Position numbers and translations under genes: made by a program. A stretch of 64,000 nucleotides of DNA, from the NCBI RefSeq assembly GCF_014356525.2, contig NC_052507.1, positions 42,885,295-42,949,294 on the forward strand. The letters are read 5' to 3'. This stretch comes from Nilaparvata lugens (lineage: Eukaryota > Arthropoda > Insecta > Hemiptera > Delphacidae). Position 1 is the stretch's first letter, and each line of letters starts with the position of its first letter. Of this stretch, positions 35,726-48,734 are shown piece after piece. Under the pieces are notes generated by a model that was given only the letters and a program-made list of their open reading frames with translations, was not told where the DNA came from and did no database searches.

Positions 35726-38083
35726 TGTAACATTATTTTTCTCAGTAACGTGTTGCCCTGCTTGGCTGCAGTCGGTAGAGCAAGATTCGTATGATATATA
35801 ACCTTTTTGGTGGTTCCTGGAATAGTAGTAACACCAATTTCTTACCGGCTCTATCAGGAGCTCCCACAGTTCTCTGCTTTTGCTGGTTACTGACGTCGGC
35901 CGCTCTAACAGTTAACAGTTTCTGTGACTGATTTGTTGAATTCCGCAAATACAGATGCATTGGATGTAGACAGATATAAGGGCTCTGATTATTGTGCTAA
36001 ACGATGCGACACCGCCACCAATGCCACTCGCCACCATTCACCAAAGTGGTCAGCAATGAAAAATGATACCGAGTGGAATCAAAGGCGATATTCTGTCAGA
36101 ATACCTTATAAATTCTATGAATTTATGTTCTGCAACTTATTACTATGACCTCGAGATTCTTCAAATCAGATTTGCTGGTACTGAATAACTTATATAAATC
36201 TCGGGAACGTATTATTTCCAAAGATTTGATAATCAATGCTGTATATCGCTGCCTTATCCAACTTATTTGGTGAAGAATATAGTTGGCTGGTAATCTCAAT
36301 AATATTTCAATACTGGTAACAGAATAGACTATAACAAGATTGGTCATGCATGGAGATAGGGACATAAATAAAAGGTACATGATTCAAATAATGACACAAA
36401 TATATTACACAAAATATCAACGAATAAATAAATATATAGAGCAACAAGTATAAAAAATAAATAAAGAACAAATATATCTATCGAAAATATCACAGATAGC
36501 TCATTTATTGCTGACTTTGCTTTTAGCACAAAATATTACCATGTGCTTCTTAACTCAGCAATCATATCATTTAGATTATACAGCTCAGTTATCGACCTGC
36601 TGTTGCTTGTCAGATAAAATCTTATATATCATCTCTCCAAATCAATATGAATAACTAATTATAAATTAAAAATCTTTGAATATATCAATATGTATCTCTC
36701 AGGGCTAAGGTTCGGCCTCTGGTGGAAATCAGATAAATCAATTTATCCAATGAACATGAGCTTCATTTACATCTTCATAATTCACTAATAAAAAGAATGA
36801 TTGAGTGAGCATATATATTATAACATCAAAATTTGATAAATATTTTATCTGTGCATATTTAAACATGTAAATTTGATATATAGTTCTTAATAGAAATCCC
36901 TTTACGTTTCAAGACTTGTGCAAGTTTGATATAAATTTCAATATTTGAATAACCTTTTGTCGAGCTAGCTTTATGAATCTTGATTTATTCGAAGCACTGA
37001 GGGCGCCCTTGTTTTTTCTTTTTAACTATAGAACTCACATGTCGAATTCCACCAAGTATGATGATGATTCAAATTCTTTTGACGTCGTAGGCTTTTCTGG
37101 TGGGCTGATGTCATCTTCTCCAATGGAATAATAAAGTATTTTATATGACTCACGCCTTAATACGACCTCACTGAGTCTTATGAAATTAATTATTGAATTC
37201 AAACTTAAACTTTTCAAATGTACAATTATTAAAAAAGGGATTTGTGCTCTATAAAATTGGTGGCTGTTCCCGGTGACCTCTGGCAAGCAAGTGCTCTCAT
37301 CTACCCCTATTCTTTCTACGATCATACTTCCATATTCAGAATTTGCATATTATTTGAATATTCAATTACTACGCAATTACATAATCAAAATAGTCCGTTT
37401 CAATCTGCTAGGTTATTGCATAATTATTACACATCATATTTTCTAATTATTCAAATTGCATCTGTTACATGAACTGAGTAGTGTATAACTTACAAATTCT
37501 TATCATTTATATAATAAATAAAGTATATTTTTGAATCAACTTGCTTTTACCACCAGTCAGTTTTCTGTATTTTGATTGGCTTATTCCGAAATTATAATGT
37601 ATCCATGCGCCAAATAGAATATACACACTCCCTTAATATTTTTATTTATTTTACATATTTTGTACATGCTCGTTTGACATAATAAATATTTTTGTGTTCT
37701 TTAAATTGTTTTCCTTTTACATTAACATGTCATGTGGTTACCAAATCCTCTGGTCACAACTTAAGCGAATGCTATTTGTTTACAACTAAATTTGCCACAG
37801 GTGTCTGGCTAAATTTCAAATTATACGGCTTGACCGATTATTTAGGTTGCCGACCAGTAAGTGTCATAGAGCCTAACCTCAAAAATGCATTATTCTATAT
37901 AATTAAATAAATAGCAATAATATTCTTTTCTATTTGGCTGTTCGAATTGTAGCCAGAATACCCGTTATTATCTAATCTCTAACTTGGTGATATCGCACCC
38001 GGCGATAACAAAGCAGCTGTTTGCTTCAGACCTATAAAATCTTCTCCTTTGGCGATTTTGCCAGTAATTCAAAATATTCTGTT
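35726..38083 (+). mobile_element. Unclassified 2.3-kb repeat, copy A
   Basis: Colinear with 42406-44673 over its whole length apart from indels. It starts TGTAACATTAT and ends TATTCTGTT. Near the 5' end (35762-35782) is TTGGCTGCAGTCGGTAGAGC, close to the A-box region of a tRNA; I find no convincing B-box at the usual distance. A block at about 35957-36120 (CACCAATGCCACTCGCC) is missing from copy B but present in copy C. There is no long ORF and no TIR, and the two ends are not long direct repeats. It may be a non-autonomous LTR-like or other element. Confidence 0.7.
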
Positions 38084-38186
38084 ATAAACGTTATCACTAA
38101 TGAATAGTGATAAGTAGAACTTTGGAAAGCATACTGCAATACAGTTGTTTCAGAACACCTCCCATCAACATACAAATCAACACTGT

Positions 38187-38505
38187 AAGGGCCGGTTTCA
38201 GAACTCGGTATTTAGTCAAGTTCTACACTTTAAACAGCTGGAATCAGAAAATTGGCTATCCGAAACGGGGCGTGATCGTAGTTTTTATGATAATCTTCAT
38301 TTGATCGCCAGTAGACAGTCGCATGGCAAGCTGAAAGCACGTCATTTCGGGCTCCTAGTTCTACTCTCTTTTCAACTGGTTATTTCTTTGAATTTCAAGT
38401 TCTAATCACGTGTACAAGTGTATTAGTGTTCCGTCTTTCAAATTACGCAATCAGTTTTACTGTGAGTTGTGTTGCAGTGTTGTATTTGAAAATTAATTGG
38501 TTCAA
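38187..38505 (+). other. Probable LINE 5' UTR / short inverted element
   Basis: GGGCCGGTTTCAGAACTCGG at 38188 and CCGAAACGGGGC at about 38258 are roughly inverted, so a small MITE may lie here. The following 240 bp leads into ORF1 and is probably its 5' UTR. Confidence 0.35.
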
Positions 38506-39360
38506 ATGGCGTCAATTAACAAAGTGGAGCCAAAGGTATTGCGATCGAGCTCCGGCAAGCCGAAAGATAAGGGCGATGACGTCCAGAAAACAGCTGATCT
38601 TCTGTCGTCCGAGGCCAGCTCTGCTTCGCCTACAACTGAACCGGCCGCTGTCGACCACGTGACTCCTACTGCTATCGCTGCTGCTGTCTCATTGATCATG
38701 AATAATAAAGACTTCATTGACATTCTTATGGAGACTATCTTGAAACGAGTGTCAGCTATAGTCAATGATGCTCTCGAAACCACCCTAGTGCCACAACAGA
38801 ATGAAGTAGAAGAACTGAAATGCCGAATTTCTTCATTAGAGACTGAGCTTGAGTCATATAAATCGTTTTGTTCGAATGAAACTGATGATATTCAACAATA
38901 ACTTAGGCGGAATAATATCATTGTCAACGGTGTACCCGAAACCCCGGATGAAAATACGGACGATAAGGTGTTGGAGGTTTTTAAAAACATTCTGAACTTG
39001 AATATACATGATGCTTGTATTGATAGGTCACATCGTTTGGGTAAAAATGAAGGTGATAATCAATTAAAAACACCAAAAGCACCAAGATCAATCGTAGTCA
39101 AGTTCGTTAGTCACCGTGACCGTCGGGCAGTTTTCAACAATAAACGCCTCTTGAAGGGATCAGGAACAGTGGTACGGGAACACTTGACTAAACGGCGTGC
39201 CGAAGTTTATAAGGAAGTGTCACGTGTCCACGGAAAGAGGAACGTTTGGACCAGTGACGGCAACATATTTTATAGGAATGCACAGGGGCGGGTGATAACA
39301 GTTACTGTTCTCTTGAAGGATCCAATCCCAAGTCAACAATTATTAATAGAACAATCATAG
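38506..39360 (+). pseudogene. LINE ORF1 protein, one premature stop
   Basis: An ORF1-type protein of a Jockey/CR1-like LINE. In such elements this protein binds the element RNA and assists reverse transcription. The ATG at 38506 (MASINKVEPKVL) starts a frame with an N-terminal segment rich in S, A, T and K. A helical stretch with heptad-like leucines follows (EELKCRISSLETELESYK, residues about 104-121). Then RRNNIIVNGVPETPDE and DACIDRSHRLGKN are typical of the RRM-like core, and a basic C-terminal region (VREHLTKRRAEVYKEVSR) ends at the TAG near 39358. A TAA at 38899-38901 interrupts just before RRNN, where family members usually have a sense codon. The rest stays in the same frame, so the break looks recent. 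ORF2 of the same element follows after a gap. Confidence 0.75.
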
Positions 39361-40236
39361 TGTGGAAAAGGGTTGTATAAAAATATGGACAATACGTCTC
39401 TAATATCGGTAGATAATAACTTTCATTTTCAATTAATTACCCGCGTGTGGTTACAATTATTATCAAATTACCATTATGATATTGAAATTTAGTTTATTTC
39501 TTATCTCTACCGTGGAATTCGATAGGTTCAAAAGCGATACGGAACTATTATTATTTCTCTTTTGAACTCTTATTTTTTATATGAACTGCATTTCCAAGAG
39601 CTATTTTTTATCTTGTTCAATCATTTGCTACTGTTTTGTGTATTCATATAGGATTTAACTCATGTAGGTCCTCAAGGAATTATTTCAATTTTCACGAATT
39701 AAACACGACATAACTATTATAAATGACCCTTCTGTAACGATGAGATGCACAGATCAATGTCTAATCCCGTTGTTAAAGTTCAAGCTAACATACCATACTT
39801 ACTCATTAAATAATACTAATAAACCAGATAGGATAACGATAAAATGATTAGGTCATAGTTGTTGCATTTCGGGCTCGAGTTGAGTGAAACATAGCCTCTT
39901 GTTATTATAGATTCTTTATCTTATTATTCACTCATCTCTTATCTTGAAAACTTATTCCTCCTATCTTATTACGTGGATAGGAAGGTGAACCCTTTTAACT
40001 TTAGACTTTTATTATTGACAGTTTCAACCTTTCATCACCCTTATGTATTGAGTAAACAACATCTCATTAGAATATGAACCGATTGAATCAAAATTTGTAG
40101 AATACATAGTGCATCACTAAATGGTAAAGACGTTTTTTCACTTTCTTTCCATGATAGAGGGTACCATGATTGTTCCGCTTAATATACTCGTATTTTATAC
40201 AAATATTCCCTATTGTCTGAGTGTATATTTTCCTTG
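39361..40236. other. Gap where the endonuclease N terminus should be
   Basis: About 880 bp with no coding signal between ORF1 and the surviving endonuclease end. An inserted sequence, a deletion filled by other DNA, or extreme decay could explain it. I recognise no known element in it. Confidence 0.4.
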
Positions 40237-42401
40237 TTTTCTATTTAGCGTTGCCATGGAACAGACTTGGCTGACTTTATTAGTGGATTGGAGAATAGAT
40301 ACATGAGGGCCAAAAATGATGTTACTCAAATTGTTGTAGGTGATATCAATTGTGACATTCTTAGAGATAATGCAAATAGTTTGAGTTGTATGTATCTCGA
40401 TACTCTTTATGAAGCTGGATTCGTTTGTTGTGTGGACATTCCTGCAAGAGTGACACACTCTTCCTCCTCTTGCATTGACCACATATTCGTGCGTCGTCCT
40501 GATACTAAATCTCTTTTCCCGGCTCTCCTAAGATGTTACATCACAGATCACTATGCCATAGGAATTAAAATTGGGCAGAATAACAAAACAAATAGGTAGT
40601 GATGATACACAAAATACTTTTCAAAAAAAATTGACAGTATAAAACTTTCTAAAATATTATCAGAACAGTCCTGGGGGCATGTAACATCATCAAGTAATGT
40701 TAATGTATGCACGGAAAGATTCATTGAAACTACAAAACTTTTACAAGAAAACTCTTCAGTCACTGTTCATAAAAGAAAGATATGTGAGAAGCTGCAGCCT
40801 TGGATTACTAATTCTCTTATTAAATCTATTGCTCATAGAAAAAAATTAAGCAAAATATTGAAAAAAACAACCACTAAACTTAAACTTGAGACGCTACTAT
40901 GATGATTATCGACGCACACTTAGCAGGCTATTGAAATTAACTAAAAAATTCTACTTCAAAAATAAAATAGTAAACTCTACTGATAAGTCTAAAACCTTGT
41001 GGAATGCAGTCAACGAAATAACAGGTGCAAGTTGTACAAAACCCCAATTCCCAATTAAAAACTTCATAAAATCTGATATAGGAATCAACAACAGAAATCC
41101 TCGCTCCGTAAAGGATGTGGCGGACGAATTCAATGAATTCTTTGCTAATGTTGGAACAAACCTAGCTAATAAAATGAAGCAGAAAGCAAATGTTACTAGC
41201 AACTATGTTCAACCCAATGATATCTGTGGAACTACTTTCCTGCTCCAACCAGTGACAGAACAGGACATCAGGCAATGTATCAGAAGCATGCGTGGCGGCT
41301 CTGCCCCTGCCTTTGATGGGCTTTTCCCGACCTTGATAAAAGAAAATGCTGACTGGTTTCTCACGCCCCTTTGTCATATTGTTAATTGTAGCTTCAAATC
41401 TGGTGTCTTTCCTGAAATTCTCAAACTCGTCAATGTGATCCCTATCTATAAGTCAGGTGATAAAAGTGATATGAATAATTACCGTACTATTTCCCTACTG
41501 AGCGTCATCTAAAAAATTATTGAAAAGTGCTACAAGAACCAATTAGTACAGTATATGAAGTCAAACAAATTGCTTTCGGATTGCCAGTTTGGATTTAGAG
41601 ACAACCGGAACTCGGCCAACTGTTTCTATCGCTTGAGTGAACTGGCATTAATAATAATAAACGTATTCTCCTGTTGTTTGTTGATCTCCATAGATAGAGG
41701 AATCCTAATGCAAAAGTCATTACAGACAGGTGTAGCTGGTAATGAAAACAATTGGATTGGAAGCTATTTATCTAATCGCAGACAAGTAGTACATTTAGAA
41801 AATATTAGTAGTGACCAGGAACCCATTGATTATGGGGTTGTTCAGGGCAGCACATTGGGACCTGTGCTATTCCTAATCTATATCAACAACATTATTAACT
41901 ACAATGTAGTTGGAAAGCTGCTGCTCTTTGCGGACGATACAGCTGTCTACTTTGAGGGTCCAGTTTGCAGGAAGTTTTCAAAACAGCATCCAGAGGTGTG
42001 CTGCAGCTGAAGGATTGGTTCGATGGAAATATTCTGAGCATGAACATCTCTAAAACTAAAGTAATGCCAGTTTACCTGCAAAAGGATAGAGCACCTCCCA
42101 CTAATCTGAAGCTTAGGCTACACAATTGCTGTCGAGATGTGTCCAACATGGAATGTAGTTGTCAGACAATATTGCTTCAATATTGCCTCAGAGTATTAGT
42201 ATTTGGGGATTATTGTAGACAGTAAGCTTAGCTGGCTTCCTCACGTGAACTACCTTAGACGGAAGTTGAGGAGCATGATATAAATGTATTCTCACGTTTA
42301 CAAGGAGTCCTCAACACCAAAGAACTACAAATTGTTTATTTCGCATTTGTCCAATCAGTCCTGCTCTACGGTATAAATGCCTGGGGAGGGGTATGTGAGA
42401 C
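40237..42401 (+). pseudogene. LINE ORF2: endonuclease end and RT, many breaks
   Basis: Continues the ORF1 element. The endonuclease C-terminal half is readable at 40237-40599: RCHGTDLADFISGLE, VVGDINCDI, SSCIDHIFV and TDHYAI (the GDIN and DH motifs of APE-type endonucleases). A stop sits just upstream. A linker follows (KLQPWITNSLIKSIAHRKKL), then a frame change near 40870. The RT runs from RRYYDDYRRTLSRLL through GGSAPAFDG, NVIPIYKSGDKSDMNNYR, a stop at about 41510, SDCQFGFRDNRNS, QGSTLGPVLFLIYINNI and FADDTAV at about 41930. Further frame changes occur near 41970 and 42200. The RT tail is cut at 42401 in LLYGINAWGGVCETH by the 2.3-kb repeat and resumes at 44679. Non-functional as read. Confidence 0.8.
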
Positions 42402-42405
42402 ACAT

Positions 42406-43325
42406 TGTCACGTTATTTCTTACAATAACGAGTTGCCCTGCTTGGCTGCAGTCGGTAGAGCATGAATAACAAAATATATAACCCTTATTGTGGTTCTTAG
42501 AATAATAATACCAATTTCTTACTGGCTCGCCCAGGAGCTCCCGCAGTCCCCTGCTCTTGCCGGTTACTGACGTCGGCTGCTCCAACAGTCCACAATTTCT
42601 GTGACTGATTTGTCGAATTCCGCAAATACAGATGCGAGAATTTGCGCTGCTGCAACTTAATGCTATAATTTTGAGATTCTTCAAATCGTATTTAATGATA
42701 CTGGGTAATTTATATAAATCTCTGGAACGTATTATTTCTAAAGATTTGATAATCAATGCTGTATATCGCTGTCTTAACCAACTTATTCGGTGAAGAATAT
42801 AGTCGGATGGTAATCTTAATGATATTTCAATACTGGTAACTAAATAGATTATAACGAGATTGGTCATGCATGGTGATAGGGAAATAAATGAAGGATACAC
42901 CATCAAAATTGGTACAAATATATTACACAAATATCAACGAATAAACAAATATATATAGAGCAACTAGTACAAAATTAAAATAAGAACAAATATATATATA
43001 TCAAAAAATATCACAGATTAGCTCACTTATTAGGTTTTTTGCTTTTAGCACGAGAAATTACCATGTGCTTCTTAAATCATCAATCATATGCATTTAGATT
43101 ATGCAGCTCAGTTATCGACTTGCTGTTGCTTGTTGAATAAAATCTCATATACTTTTTTCCAAATCAATATAAATAATTAATTAATAAATTATAAATCTCA
43201 AATATATTAATATATATTCCTCAGGGCTAAAGGTTCGGCCTCTGATGGAAATTAGATAAATCAATCTATCCAATGAACATGAGCTTCATTCATATCTTTA
43301 TAATTTATATTTTTTGTTCGAGTGA

Positions 43326-43388
<63 letters not shown>

Positions 43389-44673
43389 TATATATATATA
43401 TATTATAACATTAAATGAAAATATTTATTTCATCTGTGCATACTTAGACATGTAAATCTGATATAATATAGTTCTTAATCAGTAAAATCGTTTTTGTATG
43501 TATCAAGACTTGCGCAAGTTTGATATTAATTTCAATATTTGTATAACCTTTCAACGAGCTAGCTTTTCAAATCTTGTTTCACTCGAAGCACTGAGGGCGC
43601 CCTAGATTTATATATTTCTTGTTAACTATAACTCACGTGCCGAAATTCACAAGATGGTGATGGCGATTCAAATTCTTCTGTCGTCCTGGGTTTTCTGGTG
43701 GCCGAAGTCATCCTCTCCAAGGGAATAAATAAATATCTGAATGACTTACGCCTTAATATGGTCACTAAGTCTTATGAGAACTATTTATTGAATTCAAACT
43801 TGAATCTTTCAAACGTGTAATTATTAACAAAAAAGGGATTTGTGCTCTATAAAATGAGTGGCGTTCCATAGTGACATCTGGCAAGCAAGTGGGTTCTGAT
43901 CTACCCCTATTCTCAATGATCATACTTCCGTATCCCAAATTTGCATATAATTTGAATATTCAACTACTATGCCATTATATAATCAAATAGTCCGTGTCAA
44001 TCTGCTAGGCTATTACCTATATCTTATGTGTTATATTTATAATTATTCAGAATACATCCGGTACATGAACTGAGTATTGATAACTTACAAATTCTTATCA
44101 TTTATATAAATTCGGAGTGTTATTTTTGAATCAACTCATTATTACCGCCAATCAGCCACTGCAATTTGATTGGCTCATCTAAAAATTACTAATGTATCCA
44201 TGCGCCTGATAGAATAATATATACATACTTCCTTAATTTTTTTATTTATTTTATGTATTTTGTACATGCTCATTTTACACAATAAATTTTTTTAAGTTTA
44301 TTAAGTTGTTTTTCCATTTACAATAACATGCCATGTGGTTACCAAATCCTCTGGTTGAATGCTATTTGTTTACAACAAAAATTTGCCAAAGGTGTCTGGC
44401 TAAATTTCAAATTATACGGCTTGATCAATTATTTAGGTTGCTGACCAGTAAGTATTATAGCCCAACCTCAAAGTTTCATTATTTTATATAATTCAATAAA
44501 TAGCGAATAAAATTCTTTTCTATTTGGCTGTTCAAATTGTAGCCAGGATACCCGTTATTATCTAATCTCTCACATGTTGATATTGCACCTGGTGATAACA
44601 AAGCAGCTGCTTGCTAGAGACCTATACAATCTTTTCATTAAGCGATTTTGCCAGCCATTCAAGATAATTTGTT
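42406..44673 (+). mobile_element. Unclassified 2.3-kb repeat, copy B, inserted in LINE RT
   Basis: Inserted between the codons for CETH and LKSL of the RT tail. ACATT flanks it at 42402-42406 and 44674-44678 (the last T is ambiguous, so a 4- or 5-bp duplication). Removing it restores the reading frame. It starts TGTCACGTTAT and ends AATTTGTT; the tRNA-like A-box word is at 42443-42462. It contains an (AT)n tract at 43328-43401 that copy A lacks. No ORF of note. Confidence 0.8.
43328..43401. repeat. (AT)n microsatellite
   Basis: About 70 bp of AT with one TAGA break, inside copy B of the 2.3-kb repeat. Confidence 0.95.
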
Positions 44674-44678
44674 ACATT

Positions 44679-45097
44679 TAAAAAGCCTTTCAGTCACACA
44701 GAGAGCTATTATAAAAGCTGGGTTGGGCCTGGAGAGGAGGTACCCATCTGATCTTGTTTATGATTCTCTTAAAGTATTTGATATTAGAAAGCTCCATATC
44801 AGGTCTATTCTTTTGTACGCATTCAAAAACAATATAACCTCTACCAACATCATAAATCATGAATATGCTACAAGAAGTGCCCTACGGCTACAGTCAGGAC
44901 TGCCCAGGAACCTTCGCTCAGTGTGTGACAGGAACGTCTCCTACCTAATACATATTATCATTCTGAGAAATTGCCCTACAGAAATAAATAACCCTTTAGA
45001 TTATTCTGTATCACAATATAAAAGAGCCCTGGCTGAATGGCTATCTGGTCTAAGCCAGGGGGATTGCGGGCGTCTGCTTCGATCTGTTTATGTTTGA
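44679..45097 (+). pseudogene. LINE RT C-terminal tail after the insertion
   Basis: Resumes the RT interrupted at 42401: LKSLSVTQRAIIKAGLGL joins in frame to CETH across the insert. About 140 codons remain open to the stop near 45097, with DLVYDSLKVFDIRKLH and NLRSVCDRN typical of the RT tail in Jockey/CR1-like elements. This fragment alone has no catalytic function. Confidence 0.8.
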
Positions 45098-45669
<572 letters not shown>

Positions 45670-46126
45670 CTCATTTCTATAATTATTGGAAAACGTTTTT
45701 ACTTTACACTATTCTCTCTTTATTTTATTTTGTGTTCAATTTTCTAGTCTTTCGAAATTCAATTTAAACTGCGACTACGCCCCTAAATCCCGAGCTCGGA
45801 AACCGGTATTATTTTTTAGGTATTCCATCAAATTGAAAATAATTGCTCTGACGATATCAGAGAAGCATACAATTCATTATGAATCCATTATTTCAATCCG
45901 TTGCATCCAAATCAATATCAATCACTATCATTTATCGACAGACATTTGCTATCAGTTGAGTTCACACATTATCATCATTCTGCACAGAGAAGTGGCACCC
46001 AATTGCAAATTGGTGCATACGATTCAATGATTTTGTCTAGCTTCAAGTTGATAACAAATTTTATCTGCTCTGGTGATTGACAGCACTGCACAATAGAAAT
46101 GGAACAATCAGAAATGAGCACTAATC
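45670..46126. other. Unassigned stretch
   Basis: AT-rich with a 114-codon frame that has no recognisable domain. Nothing supported. Confidence 0.35.
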
Positions 46127-46281
46127 AGCATTAATTCTCTAGTATGGAAGCTGTCTGTTGAGACGGAAACGCCTACCGATAATAATTATCGTGGGTGTAA
46201 CGAATTTTCAATTGCGCCGCTACTGAAACAATACCGGTAGGCGTTTCCAACAGACAGCTACCATACTAGAAAATTAATGCT
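46127..46281. mobile_element. 155-bp foldback MITE
   Basis: Left arm 46127-46178 and right arm 46235-46281 are inverted with few mismatches (AGCATTAATT...TAGTATGG...GCTGTCTGTTG...GGAAACGCCTACCG). Loop about 56 bp. No target duplication resolved. Confidence 0.75.
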
Positions 46282-46508
46282 GCTTAGAAGTTGAATTATG
46301 ATTTGATCAGAGCATTCGGAGCTCATTCATCCAAACTCTCGTTTTGACAATGAGACGCCAAAAAACCGATGTGAATTAAAGCCTGTTTTAAAAATATCTC
46401 CAGATGGCTAAAAGAGGAAAATACTCGAATCACTTCCATCACTTCCAGTACCATCGCTTAATTATTACAAATACAACAGACCTCCAATTATCCGAGCCGC
46501 CGATCATC

Positions 46509-46567
46509 CACATTGATTTGTGAGAAAAAAGGCGAAAATTCCTCTAATTCTCCAAAATTTCAGATAT
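46509..46567. repeat. 59-bp direct repeat, left copy
   Basis: CACATTGATTTGTGAGAAAA through TTTCAGATAT. It matches 59192-59250 at 57 of 59 positions by eye and flanks the nested LINE. It fits an unusually long target-site duplication. Confidence 0.75.
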
Positions 46568-46879
46568 TGAAATTCTTTCTTTATTCAAAAAAATAATTAA
46601 ACAATCAAATGCATTCCAAAAATCAAATACAATATTGTTTCCTAATTTCTAATATGTGTTCCCTATAGGCTACCCTGTGTGGGGACACTTGAATATATAT
46701 AATAAAATATTTATATACAAATTTAAATATTATATCATGAAGAACATAATAATTGAATATGGTATTATATTGAGATAAATCAATATGTCAATATTTATAA
46801 TCATTCTTGCACACATTCATACGCACACACATTTACATATGCGCACACATTCATACGCACACACATTCACACATGCGCA

Positions 46880-46881
<2 letters not shown>

Positions 46882-46951
<70 letters not shown>
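46882..46951. repeat. (CA)n microsatellite in the LINE 3' UTR
   Basis: About 70 bp of CA, preceded by imperfect CACACATT...CATACG units from about 46809. Confidence 0.95.
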
Positions 46952-46954
<3 letters not shown>

Positions 46955-47261
46955 TTACACAAAACTTAAAACTATTTATGGAGTGGTTGCTGTTTTTTTT
47001 TCATATTTAGTTCAATTTTAGTTAATATATTAATTATTATATTAAATTATTATATAAATACAATTATAGTTAACGTTTCGTTTTTTTCAAAGTGCTGATG
47101 TAATTAGACCATAAATGAATGCATTTTGAAGAAAGAGACAGTGATTGAAATTTGATACTGTCTTACTGTTTACGCATACCGGACGGGATTTGTGAGTTCA
47201 ATGATCTTTGATTGTTGCAGTGTTCATGTCGTGTAATGTGTAAATCATACTAAATTTAGAC

Positions 47262-48416
47262 CTATATTAATTTAGTAAAAAAATCATTCGGGTTGTCTAG
47301 TTGTAAAATGAATTTCTTGATTTCTTTTCTAAATAACTGACGTGACGTTATTTTCCTTGTGGTTACTGGAAGTGAATTGAATATTTTTATAGCTATGTAT
47401 TTGAAGTGTCGTCTGGAATGCTCTAATCTTGGTTTTGGGAGGTTAATGTCCTGTGAATTCCTGAGGTTTATTCTTTCTCTCATCTGTTGAATATCGAAAT
47501 TATTTTCAGCTAAATCCAGCAATGCTTTGAATAGAAAAGAATGTCTCACTGATAATATTGATAGTTCTCTGAAGAGCATCATTGAACTATATTGTTTAGG
47601 TTTATTACAAATTTTTTTTAATATATGTTTCTGACCAGTAATGTCCCCGGGTTCACTCAACGTATCGTTAATTCTGACCCTTTGACTCCTGTTAGATAGG
47701 TAGCATCTCAACCAATCATTGGCAATTCCTCTTACTCCTGATAAATCAAGTTTTTTTAGAAGCATGTTTTTATCAATAGCATCATATGCTTTAGCTATAT
47801 CAAGAAACAGAGCTGCACACTTATTATTAACACTAAAACTGTCATTTATTTTTGAAATGAGATTTTTAATTGGCGCTTCTGTACTTCTTCCTTCACGGAA
47901 ACCATATTGGTTATCACTAAAAAAGCTATTATTTTTATAAAAGTTTTCAAGTCTAATCTTAAATATTTTTTCTAAAATCTTGGAAAAAACCGGTAAAAGT
48001 GGAATTGGGCGGAACTGATCTACGTTTTTACAATTTGGCTTTTTAGGAATAGGTATAACTACGCTGTGTTTGAACATGCTTGGGAATTTTCCTTTGGCAT
48101 TACTCAGGTTAATTAGATCGGTTAATTTGTTCAAATAATTCATGTAAGTTTTTTAATCATGCTTGTGCTTATTCCATCTACACCTGGCGAAGATTTATTT
48201 TTCAATTTTCTTATTATACTTGCTACTTCCACCGGATTTGTAGGGTGGAGAAAAATTGAATTTGTTGGAGATTTGTATGGAAATTCTTATTTTGATATTC
48301 TAGCAGACTCTTCCCTGGTTTGCAATGTGGTTTGTTCTAATTCATCATTCATTTCATTCACAACATTTAGAAAATAAGAATTAAACGAATTAGAAATTTT
48401 ATTACTATCATGTATG
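47262..48416 (-). pseudogene. RT of the outer LINE, with an internal deletion
   Basis: The minus strand encodes a Jockey/CR1-type RT. Upstream of the main frame (48144-48416) lie NSYFLNVVNEMNDEL, a stop, then NKSSPGVDGISTSMIKKL. A single-base frame change near 48150 leads into the 293-codon frame. That frame shows VVIPIPKKPNCKNVDQFRP, NQYGFREGRSTE, ALFLDIAKAYDAIDK and WLRCYLSNRSQRVRIND. At about 47645 the frame jumps from EPGDI to TGQKHILKKICNKP. The expected GVPQGS and YADD blocks are absent, and the RT tail (NLPKPRLEHSRRHFKYIAIK, SLPVTTRK) follows. The catalytic site was thus deleted without losing the frame. It cannot be an active polymerase. Confidence 0.8.
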
Positions 48417-48638
48417 TGTAACAATTCAAACACCCCGCTCTCATAGGATATTAATTATTAGAATAGCGGAGTCATCACTCAGGCCACCAAATTGGACTTT
48501 TGTACCGGTGAGCTGAGAGAGTGATGACCGCGTAGAGGCGAAACTAGAGGGAGAACGTTCCGAGACGCGCTAGAGGAAGGTTGTGCTTGAGATAGTGAGA
48601 TGTAGTTTTTAGTAATGTGATTGAGGAGTGATTATGTT

Positions 48639-48734
<96 letters not shown>

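Noticed and set aside
35762..35782. tRNA gene at the GGCTGCAGTCGGTAGAGC word
   Set aside because: An extra base in the D arm, no T arm or acceptor partner, and the word is shared by three repeat copies.
38506..39360. Coiled-coil host protein
   Set aside because: Motifs RRNNIIVNGVPE and RSHRLG, plus an endonuclease/RT downstream, identify LINE ORF1.
42355..42930. 191-codon minus-strand frame
   Set aside because: It crosses the junction between LINE RT and the 2.3-kb insertion, so it cannot be an ancestral gene; copy A keeps only part of it.
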